This document shows positions 24,970 through 31,324 of a stretch of DNA of 36,447 nt, one piece after another. Numbering within the stretch: the first letter of the stretch is position 1; each line of letters starts with the position of its first letter. Position numbers and translations under genes: made by a program. The DNA comes from Sunxiuqinia sp. Its GTDB lineage: Bacteria; Bacteroidota; Bacteroidia; Bacteroidales; Prolixibacteraceae. The notes beneath the pieces are model-generated. The model had not been told where the DNA came from. It saw only the letters and a list, made by a program, of their open reading frames with translations, and did no database searches. The stretch is from positions 1-36,447 of the forward strand of contig QKCF01000262.1 in assembly GCA_003246935.1 (NCBI GenBank), in the 5' to 3' direction.

Positions 24970-25575
24970 CTATTCGCTTTTAGCAACTCCAATCACACCG
25001 ATTGCAACGCGTTTTCCGGCTGCTCCGGTTGGCTGCGAAACCAAATCATCCTCATCTGCATGCACAATAATTCCACGCCCCAAAATTGATTCAACGCCAC
25101 TGAAAGTCATTCCGGGGTACGTAACCTCATAAATTGCTACGCCTGCTTCGTTGGCTTCCAAGTTACCTAGATCGCCCACATGACGCATTTCCCCATGTGG
25201 AGCACCGTGATCGTGACCGGTTGGGTTAAAGTGCCCTCCTGCCGATGTACCATCGGGAGCAGTTACATCGCCATACTGGTGGATATGAAATCCGTGTTTG
25301 CCCGGTGTTAATCCGCTCACCTCTGCTTTCACAACCATTCCTGCATCCGTTTTCGTAAAAGTAATTGTGCCAGTAACTTCATTCCCTGCAGTGGGTTGAA
25401 GCACACAAATAGCCTTAGTAACACCATTATCAGGTGCAGACTGCACATTGTCGGTGATTACCATACCGTGATCGTGTTCGGCTTCTGTTTTTGTCCCCGA
25501 ATTACAGGCTTGTACTGCAAAAACAACGACCGCAGATAAAAAAGTCAATCTCAAAAATTTTCTGGTTTTCATCAT
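24970..25575 (-). CDS. sodC: Cu/Zn superoxide dismutase, lipoprotein, lacking the usual disulfide
   Basis: This 201-aa enzyme dismutates superoxide outside the cytoplasm. The signal RFLRLTFLSAVVVFAVQAC ends in a lipobox, so it is lipid-anchored. A His/Asp segment (EAEHDHG) follows. All metal ligands are in place: HGFHIHQYGD (two Cu His), SAGGHFNPTGHDHGAPHG (bridging and Zn His), RHVGDLGN (Zn His and Asp) and GRGIIVHADEDD (Cu His). The active-site Arg is in GKRVAIGVIG. Both Cys of the conserved intrasubunit disulfide are missing: Gly replaces it in PDGTSAGG and Ile in VAIGVIG. Only one other Cys remains (AICVLQ). The gene stands alone, convergent with nadD. Confidence 0.95.
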   Translation of the reverse strand: MMKTRKFLRLTFLSAVVVFAVQACNSGTKTEAEHDHGMVITDNVQSAPDNGVTKAICVLQPTAGNEVTGTITFTKTDAGMVVKAEVSGLTPGKHGFHIHQYGDVTAPDGTSAGGHFNPTGHDHGAPHGEMRHVGDLGNLEANEAGVAIYEVTYPGMTFSGVESILGRGIIVHADEDDLVSQPTGAAGKRVAIGVIGVAKSE

Positions 25576-25789
25576 CGTACATATTTTGTTTTACTTTTCT
25601 TATAAACTCATAACTACGCAGATTGTTTTTAGATATGCAAGTCTTTTAATAAGCAAATAATTTCAACGCAGCAGCAAGTTCACACTGACGAGCAAAACCC
25701 AAGAACCAAAGTCGATACAACTTGTTTTATAGCATGTGATAAAAGCATTACAAATATTCGAGTCCTGACTCAATAAATATAGATATTTG
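25576..25789. other. Intergenic region between sodC and the molybdenum-cofactor leader
   Basis: This region is AT-rich and no gene was found. It should hold the sodC promoter (minus strand, not resolved) and the upstream part of the Moco operon promoter. Confidence 0.5.
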
Positions 25790-25797
25790 TATATTTG
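25790..25797 (+). promoter_or_regulatory. Promoter -7 box of the Moco operon leader
   Basis: TATATTTG is a perfect TAnnTTTG match. It predicts initiation near 25804 and a leader of about 200 bases before the mobB ATG. No good -33 box was recognised. Confidence 0.6.
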
Positions 25798-25808
25798 AAT
25801 TCAGAATA

Positions 25809-25920
25809 CTCCGAGTTTAATCAGCTAAGTGCAACGCATAAGCTTTTTAAACCGATGGGTTAAAGCGGAAACGATTTAGCCTCCCGATTTCGTCAGAGGG
25901 CGAATGACTTTGGAAAGGAG
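25809..25920 (+). ncRNA. Riboswitch-like aptamer, probably molybdenum-cofactor (Moco) type
   Basis: Hand folding gives a four-way junction. The closing helix P1 is CUCC (25809-25812) with GGAG (25917-25920). P2 is a long hairpin, 25815-25852, with GUUUAA/UUAAAC at its base. P3 is 25857-25882: eight pairs (GGGUUAAA with UUUAGCCU, two G-U), then CG-GAAA-CG with a GNRA tetraloop at 25868-25871. P4 runs from CCC (25883-25885) to GGG (25898-25900) with GA/UC inside. The single strand CGAAUGACUUU leads back to P1. The gene order downstream (mobB, moeA, moaA, moaC) and the CUCC...GCCUCCC...GGGCGAA...GGAG pattern agree with what I remember of the Moco RNA motif that controls E. coli moaA, but I could not run a covariance search. 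It could also be a new class. Confidence 0.6.
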
Positions 25921-26000
25921 AAGAAAATGGCTCATATTTGATTAGTATAAATTGCCAGAAATTCCCCTTTTCATAAACAGAGAAGGGGTTTTTCATTTTT
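25912..26000 (+). promoter_or_regulatory. Antiterminator/terminator switch ahead of mobB
   Basis: Antiterminator: 25912-25922 (GGAAAGGAGAA) pairs with 25962-25972 (UUCCCCUUUUC), ten of eleven positions with one G-U, enclosing an inner UGGC/GCCA helix (25927-25930 with 25953-25956, allowing a one-base offset in my count). Terminator: CCCCUUUUC (25964-25972) pairs with GAGAAGGGG (25980-25988), nine pairs with a 7-base loop, then TTTTTCATTTTT. The two share 25964-25972 and so exclude each other. The antiterminator also consumes GGAG of aptamer P1, so P1 formation would release the terminator and switch the operon off. Confidence 0.7.
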
Positions 26001-26005
26001 AGATT

Positions 26006-26539
26006 ATGAAACAAAAATGGGCAAACATACTATTAATTGCAGGTTCTGGGCAAAACTCCGGGAAAACAACATTCATCTGCCAGTTGCTTGAGCAGCTGAG
26101 GCGTTTTGCGCCAATTGCCGTTAAAGTATCACATCACTTCTACGATCCAACTCCCGGTTTAAAATTGATAGCGGAAGAAGACGGCTTTCAACTTTTCGAG
26201 GAGACCAACAGAACAACGAACAAAGACAGTTCGCTTTATCTCCAACATGGAGCACTGCGGTCTTTTTACATTCAATGCAAGGATGAGAAATTACAAAGGG
26301 CATTTATATCGCTTCTTCCCTACCTGGAAGCCGATCAACCAGTTTTGATCGAATCAGCAGCTTTGCACCACATCATCGACGCCGGTCTTTTTGTACTCGT
26401 CGTCAACGAAAGTTTGAAGCCCAAACCGGCGACTGAAATTAACCGAAAAATTGCCGATGTAATTGTCGTCTCTGACGGACGGCAATTTACGCCAGCGCCG
26501 GATCAATTAATTTTTGATACAACATGGAGAAAAGAATAG
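26006..26539 (+). CDS. mobB: MobB-like GTP-binding protein of molybdopterin guanine dinucleotide synthesis
   Basis: This 177-aa P-loop protein has GSGQNSGKTTFICQLLEQL at residues 13-31 as the Walker A region. The next strand, FAPIAVKVSHHFYD, matches the MobB pattern in which a Lys-x-x-x-His motif follows. The C-terminal half is more divergent (PVLIESAALHHIIDAGLFVLVVNESLKP). MobB is thought to assist MobA in attaching GMP to molybdopterin, though it is not essential in E. coli. It is the first gene after the attenuator leader and overlaps moeA by 16 bases. No separate mobA lies in this cluster; a MobA-like domain is found in the XdhC fusion at the left edge of the window. The start is the ATG directly after the terminator T-tract. 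Confidence 0.82.
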   Translation: MKQKWANILLIAGSGQNSGKTTFICQLLEQLRRFAPIAVKVSHHFYDPTPGLKLIAEEDGFQLFEETNRTTNKDSSLYLQHGALRSFYIQCKDEKLQRAFISLLPYLEADQPVLIESAALHHIIDAGLFVLVVNESLKPKPATEINRKIADVIVVSDGRQFTPAPDQLIFDTTWRKE

Positions 26540-27714
26540 GTATAAACTTACAAGAAGCACTGACACTCGCATTTGAATGTGCACATTCCCTGCCAACTGA
26601 AAAAGTTGATTACATCAGCTCTGCCGGGCGAATATTGGCAACCGATGTTTATTCTGATGTCAACATGCCGCCCTTCAATAAATCGGCTATGGATGGTTAT
26701 GCTTGCAGAAAAGAAGATTTAGGCAACTGGCTTGATATGCTGGAAGTAATTCCGGCGGGGCGCTCTCCCCAATATGAAATAGCAGTTGGCAAATGCTCGA
26801 AAATAATGACAGGGGCCGAAGTTCCGGCCGGAGCCGATACGGTATTCATGATTGAACAGAGCGAAACGGATAACTTGGGACGTGTGCGTTTTACAGGCAC
26901 AAAAACGAACAGTAATATTTGTCTTTTAGGTGAAGACGTAAAAACCGGCGATCGGGTTTTAAAAACTGGCACTATGCTTAAAGCACAACACATTGCGATG
27001 TTGGCTTCGGTTGGATGCACACAGCCCGAAGTTTACCACAAACCAAAGGTTGGAATTATCTCAACTGGCTCCGAATTGATTGAACCTGAAGCATTTCCAC
27101 AAGCATCACAGATCCGCAACTCAAACGGTCACCAAATACGCGTGCAGGCGGCACAATGTAGTTGTAATGTGAATTATTACGGCACTGTAATGGATGATCA
27201 AGAAAGTACGCGAAAAATAATTTCCCAATCGGTCGATGAAAACGACGTTACCCTAATCTCCGGCGGTGTTTCGGTAGGCGATTTCGACTACGTTCAGCAA
27301 ATCATTGAACAATTAGGCTTTGCAATCCAGTTCAATCAAATAATTGTAAAACCCGGGAAACACACCACGTTTGCAAGCAACAATAACAAATATATTATCG
27401 GGCTGCCGGGAAACCCGGTTTCGTCGTTTATTCAGTTTGATATTTTTGCAAAACCGTTCTTATACAGACTGATGAACTACACCACGCCAGATTTAAAACT
27501 ACCTTTACCTTTGGCTGCCGACTACCAACGGAAAAAAGCCGACCGCGAAGAGTTTATCCCGGTCAAAATAAACGATCAAAACGAGGTTGAAACGATTCGT
27601 TATCACGGATCAGCACATATACACGCCTACCACGAAGCTTCAGGTTATATGAGTATTCCGGAAGGTATTTCTACAATTAAGAAAGGAGATACGGTATATG
27701 TTAGACCGTTATAA
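26524..27714 (+). CDS. moeA: Molybdopterin molybdenumtransferase MoeA
   Basis: This 396-aa enzyme inserts molybdate into adenylylated molybdopterin. Conserved blocks: PPFNKSAMDGYA at about 49-60 (usual PPFDNSAMDGYA), IMTGAEVPAGADTVFMIEQ near 97-115, GEDVKTGDRVLKTGT, STGSELI and QIRNSNGHQI around 180-205, TLISGGVSVGDFDYV near 250, and GLPGNPVSSFIQFDIFAKP near 305. All MoeA domains are present, including the C-terminal small beta domain. It overlaps mobB by 16 bases and moaA by 17, which implies translational coupling through the operon. Confidence 0.97.
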   Translation: MEKRIGINLQEALTLAFECAHSLPTEKVDYISSAGRILATDVYSDVNMPPFNKSAMDGYACRKEDLGNWLDMLEVIPAGRSPQYEIAVGKCSKIMTGAEVPAGADTVFMIEQSETDNLGRVRFTGTKTNSNICLLGEDVKTGDRVLKTGTMLKAQHIAMLASVGCTQPEVYHKPKVGIISTGSELIEPEAFPQASQIRNSNGHQIRVQAAQCSCNVNYYGTVMDDQESTRKIISQSVDENDVTLISGGVSVGDFDYVQQIIEQLGFAIQFNQIIVKPGKHTTFASNNNKYIIGLPGNPVSSFIQFDIFAKPFLYRLMNYTTPDLKLPLPLAADYQRKKADREEFIPVKINDQNEVETIRYHGSAHIHAYHEASGYMSIPEGISTIKKGDTVYVRPL

Positions 27715-28497
27715 ACGCCATATCAATTACCTGCGAATTTCTGTTACCGACCGTTGTAACCTCCGATGCACCTATTGCATGCCTGCCGACGGCGTCAAAC
27801 TAATGAAGCACGACGATTTACTTTCATTTGAAGAAATTGAAAGTTTCACCCAGTTAGCAGTCGCCAAAGGCATCTCAAAAGTGCGGTTGACAGGAGGTGA
27901 GCCGTTGGTGCGAAAAAACATCGTCGAACTGGTGCAGAGACTAGCATCAATCGAAGGATTGGAAGACCTGGCATTAACAACGAACGGGATTTTACTTCCC
28001 CAATTTGCTGAAGATCTAAAAAAAGCAGGTTTGAAACGGGTCAACATTAGCTTGGATACCCTCAATGCTGATCGTTATTGCGAGATTACAAGAACCGGAA
28101 ATATCAAGGACGTTTTCAAAGGAATAGAAGCTGCGCAAAAAGCAGGATTTCATCCGATCAAAATCAATATTGTGTTTTATTAGGTGAGCCCAATGATGAG
28201 GTTAACCAACTAAAACAATATTGCTCGGATCATCATTTAGATTTGCGCTTTATCCACCAGATGAACTTACAAAATGGTGAGTTCTCAAAAGTTGAAGGCG
28301 GAGAAGGCGGAAACTGCAGTCGTTGCAATCGAGTTCGATTGCTGGCTAACGGCGATGTAAAACCATGCCTTTTCAGTGATTTGGCTTACAATATCCGAGA
28401 ACTGGGGCACGAACAAGCTCTGAATTTGGCCATTGGCAACAAGCCTCGATCGGGAACATTCAATAAATCAGGTGAGTTTTACAACATCGGAGGATAA
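27698..28497 (+). pseudogene. moaA: GTP 3',8-cyclase MoaA, interrupted by a one-base frameshift
   Basis: MoaA is the radical SAM enzyme of the first step of molybdopterin synthesis. The first frame (27698-28183) has the CxxxCxxC site in DRCNLRCTYC, the SAM motif LTGGEPLVRK and ISLDTL, and stops just after HPIKINIV. The second frame resumes at 28174 (V-L-L-G-E-P-N-D-E-V) and continues to a normal end, with the second cluster C-x2-C-x13-C in NCSRCNRVRLLANGDVKPC and the obligatory C-terminal Gly-Gly in YNIGG. A single missing base in GTGTTTTATTAG (28172-28183) accounts for the break. The joined product would be about 265 aa, shorter than E. coli MoaA because the segment between RFIH and the second cluster is only about 20 residues. 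Everything else looks conserved, so sequencing error, very recent mutation and ribosomal frameshifting are all open. Confidence 0.85.
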
Positions 28498-28506
28498 TAC
28501 AAGTAT

Positions 28507-28534
28507 TCAGGTTTCAGTCACAGTTAACAGTCAT
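28507..28534. repeat. ACTG-type repeat copy between moaA and moaC
   Basis: CAGGTTTCAGTCACAGTTAACAGTCATC in outline: the words TTTCAGTCACAGT and AACAGTCATC match the repeat copies at 6413-6438 and 8849-8864. It fills the 46-base gap between the two genes. Confidence 0.45.
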
Positions 28535-28543
28535 CAAATTTTT

Positions 28544-28996
28544 ATGAAAAAACTAACACACATCGACGACGCGGGAAGAGCCAATATGGTTGATGTCGGG
28601 CACAAAAGCCAACAAAGCAGATCAGCCACAGCCGAAGGTTTCATCTCGTTGAATGCTGAAACGCTAAAATTAATTAGCGAAAACCAACTAAAAAAAGGGG
28701 ATGTGATTACAGTGGCCGAAATTGCCGGCATTCAAGGCGCCAAGCGAACCAGTGACCTCATCCCCCTTTGCCATACGCTTCTATTGACGAAAGTAGAAGT
28801 TCATTGCGAAATTAGTGACAGCGGAATAAAAGCCACGTGTACAGCAAAATGTATCGGACAAACAGGCGTTGAGATGGAAGCTTTAACAGGCGTACAAGTT
28901 GCACTGCTTACCATTTACGACATGTGCAAAGCTGTTGATAAGGCAATGGTAATTTCAGATGTTCGCTTACTCAAAAAAACAAAAACAGACCTATAA
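28544..28996 (+). CDS. moaC: Cyclic pyranopterin monophosphate synthase MoaC
   Basis: This 150-aa enzyme converts the MoaA product to cyclic pyranopterin monophosphate. The start is ATG at 28544 ([19 protein letters not shown]), matching the family; an upstream in-frame extension would consist of repeat-encoded residues and overlap moaA. Motifs: [38 protein letters not shown] with the active-site Lys/His region, and [24 protein letters not shown] with the conserved M-E-A-L-T. Length is normal. It lies 46 bases after moaA and 12 bases before the MOSC-MogA fusion. Confidence 0.97.
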   Translation: MKKLTHIDDAGRANMVDVGHKSQQSRSATAEGFISLNAETLKLISENQLKKGDVITVAEIAGIQGAKRTSDLIPLCHTLLLTKVEVHCEISDSGIKATCTAKCIGQTGVEMEALTGVQVALLTIYDMCKAVDKAMVISDVRLLKKTKTDL

Positions 28997-29008
28997 TCAA
29001 ATTCAATC

Positions 29009-29944
29009 ATGACAACCAATATTGCCATCCTTTCAGTCAATGTTTCCGAAAAAAAAGGCACAATTAAGAAGCCTGTTCCTCAAATAAAATTAACCGGAAT
29101 AGGTGTTGTCGGTGATGCGCATTCGGGCAATTGGCATCGACAGGTAAGTCTGCTTGCAAAGGAAAGTATCGATAAATTTGCAATCGAAGCAGGACGACAA
29201 ATCAAATTTGGAGAATTTGCCGAAAACATCACCACTGAAGGTTTACTCCTTCACACAACAAAACCGATGGATCGCTTTATTGGGGAGAACATTGAACTGG
29301 AAGTAACGCAAATCGGGAAAAAATGTCACGGCGATAACTGCAACATATTTCGGGAAGTTGGCAACTGTGTGATGCCAAAGGAAGGCATCTTTGCACGTGT
29401 AATCCGTCACGGGGAACTTAAAGCAGGAGAACAGCTTGCTTACCAACCACGAATTTTGAAAATCAAGATTATAACCATGAGCGATCGGGCAAGCCGCGGC
29501 GAGTATGATGACAAAAGCGGGCCACAAATCAAAAACCTCAGTCAAAAATATTTTGAAACGATCAATCGCAAGTTCCATTTCGAACAAACACTAATTCCCG
29601 ACCAAGCTGATTTATTAAAAGCGGAAATTGAAGCTGCAGTTGATGATCAGTTTGATGTAATTTTCACAACCGGAGGAACAGGAATAGGTCCGCGTGATAT
29701 CACTCCGGAAACAATACGCCCAATGCTGCACAAAGAAATCCCCGGAATTATGGAGCTCATCCGTGTAAAATACGGCATGGAAAAACCAGCAGCCTTGCTC
29801 AGCCGCGGAATCGCTGGACTAATTAAGCAAACACTCATTTATGCCATGCCGGGTAGCGTAAAAGCTGTCACTGAGTATTGCAACGAGATCTTGCCAACCA
29901 TTGAACACTCTTTATACATGATCCACGGGATCGACAGTCATTAA
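29009..29944 (+). CDS. MOSC domain fused to MogA/MoaB molybdopterin adenylyltransferase
   Basis: This 311-aa two-domain protein has a MOSC domain at residues about 1-145 (GVVGDAHSGNWHRQVSLLAKES, FAENITTEGL and a Cys-rich GKKCHGDNCNIF that fits the sulfur-carrying Cys of MOSC proteins). Residues about 150-311 are a MogA/MoaB domain (IITMSDRASRGEYDDKSGP, FTTGGTGIGPRDITPETI, YAMPGSVKAV). MogA adenylylates molybdopterin ahead of MoeA; MOSC proteins bind sulfurated cofactor in MOSC-family enzymes. The fusion may couple adenylylation with cofactor sulfur chemistry; that part is inference. It is the last gene of the cluster, 12 bases after moaC. No moaD, moaE or moeB follows. Confidence 0.93.
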   Translation: MTTNIAILSVNVSEKKGTIKKPVPQIKLTGIGVVGDAHSGNWHRQVSLLAKESIDKFAIEAGRQIKFGEFAENITTEGLLLHTTKPMDRFIGENIELEVTQIGKKCHGDNCNIFREVGNCVMPKEGIFARVIRHGELKAGEQLAYQPRILKIKIITMSDRASRGEYDDKSGPQIKNLSQKYFETINRKFHFEQTLIPDQADLLKAEIEAAVDDQFDVIFTTGGTGIGPRDITPETIRPMLHKEIPGIMELIRVKYGMEKPAALLSRGIAGLIKQTLIYAMPGSVKAVTEYCNEILPTIEHSLYMIHGIDSH

Positions 29945-29947
29945 AAA

Positions 29948-29971
29948 ATCCCGACGAAAAATCGCCGGGAT
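29948..29971 (-). terminator. Terminator between the Moco operon and the S8 protease
   Basis: ATCCCG-A-CGA (29948-29957), loop AAAA, TCG-C-CGGGAT (29962-29971): nine pairs with one mismatch. The T-run lies on the minus-strand side (TTTTTT), so it mainly serves the convergent protease gene, although it also closes the Moco operon 3 bases after its last stop. Confidence 0.75.
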
Positions 29972-30001
29972 CCATGATATCATTAACTCATATTTACTGA
30001 G

Positions 30002-31194
30002 TTAGTGTACACCGATCGGATCTGCATTTCCATCCGGATCTCCGATTACATAGCCATCTGTTTTTACAGCACCCAACACATATGCGGAGAAGCCATTGAT
30101 GTCCCGCTTAAAGTAGCATAACCACCATCTTTGTATGTGGAGTAAATACTAACCCCCGGTTCACAATAGTCAATCGGAGGATTTCCGTAATTTGAGAAAT
30201 ATGCAAATTCATCGCTGCTATCCATTGCCGAAACAGTGTAAATATTAGCACCGTTAGCACGTGCAGGAGAATGATTATTCGCATCATCCGACTCGTTACC
30301 GGCAGCTAAAGCGAATTTCACAGTAGCCGAAGCAGCAACAACAGCATCATCCAACGAGGTTGACACACCACCGCCTAAACTCATATTGGCAACATCTCCA
30401 TTAGCCGCATTTGCATCAACATAGTCGATGCCGGCAATTACTCCAGAAGTAGTACCACTGCCACGACGGTTCAAAACTTTTACAGGAACCACAGTGGCAC
30501 CTGCTGCAACTCCGACAACACCGATTTCGTTATCCAAAGCAGCAATAGTTCCGGCAACATGAGTACCGTGTCCATTCAGATCATCACCATCACGGTCTGA
30601 AGTAAAGTTAGCTGCACGTGTTTCATCGACATTCAAATCAGGATGATCAAAGTCTACACCAGTATCAATAATCCATACAGTTTTACCTGCTGCTGCGACA
30701 CCTCCGTTCACGCGAGTAATCCCCCAAGGAATCGTTTGTGCCGGATCACCGGACGAATCAGTACCGGGTTTTACTTTTACCACAATTGGACTTAAAGCGA
30801 TAACCTGATCTTCTTCAATGCGTGCAATAGAAGGATCACCTTCCAATTTTTTCACTTGCCCGGGAGGAAGCTTAACAGCAAACCCTTTAAGTGCTGAAGC
30901 GTAAACATATTCAATCTCTCCGTCAGTAACATCCAATTTTTTCAAAAGCTTCTCCACTGCTTCAGAAACTTTATCTTTCTTTTTTCCATAACCCAGTGTC
31001 GATGCTAATTGAGCATTCAACTCCAGATCATTTAAAGTAACAATGTAAGATGTTTTTCCGGGTGCGGCCGATTTCAAACTTGCCTCTGTTTCAACAGAAT
31101 TCACATCATCAGCTGATTTTTCACAAGAATACATGACCGCTGCGCAAGCCAATACCCCGCAGACTAGTCCGAGACGTTTTAAGTTTTTCATCAT
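30002..31194 (-). pseudogene. S8 (subtilisin-like) peptidase lipoprotein, frameshifted after the catalytic serine
   Basis: The open frame 30064-31194 gives 376 aa. It has a lipoprotein signal (LGLVCGVLACAAVMYSC), an I9-type inhibitor propeptide (about 45-130, SYIVTLND and GFAVKLPPGQVKKLEGDPSIARIEEDQ), then the S8 catalytic domain with Asp in WIIDTGVDFDHPDL, His in LNGHGTHVAGTIAA, the oxyanion Asn in ALAAGNESDD and Ser in LSGTSMASPH. Right after SPH the frame reads MCWVL and stops, where relatives continue VAGVL. Shifting frame recovers VLGAVKTDGYVIG and a plausible C-terminus ending PIGVH at 30002, so about 7 bases appear to be deleted near 30078-30084. The triad is complete, but the truncated product lacks the last helix. 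Likely a secreted, self-processing protease now inactive or recently altered. Confidence 0.85.
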
Positions 31195-31265
31195 TTCTAG
31201 GAATTTTGGATTAATAAAAAGTTAGTCCTCCCAAACAACTTTTTCTCTTAGTAAAAATGTAACGC

Positions 31266-31282
31266 ACATTTGTGCCAAATGT
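31266..31282. promoter_or_regulatory. Perfect palindrome upstream of the S8 protease
   Basis: ACATTTG-TGC-CAAATGT: 7-bp arms with a 3-base centre, 72 bases before the protease start and 43 bases after the HTCS stop. A likely regulator site; no binding protein can be named. Confidence 0.45.
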
Positions 31283-31324
31283 TTTACATTCTGTTAATTT
31301 AAATTCCTACTGTACATCATTATT

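Noticed and set aside
25801-26005. Cobalamin, TPP or SAM riboswitch in the Moco leader
   Set aside because: None of the conserved boxes of those classes that I know (for example the B12 box or the TPP CUGAGA element) is present, and the downstream genes are all Mo-cofactor genes.
28433-28543. Longer moaC beginning inside moaA
   Set aside because: The extra 37 residues are moaA out-of-frame and repeat-derived; family MoaC starts at [12 protein letters not shown]-like sequence.
31255-31290. Sigma-54 promoter on the minus strand (TTGGCAC ahead of the S8 protease)
   Set aside because: TGGCAC is present, but the GG-to-GC spacing is 9 rather than 10 and the TTGC half is not matched; the palindrome explains the sequence better.
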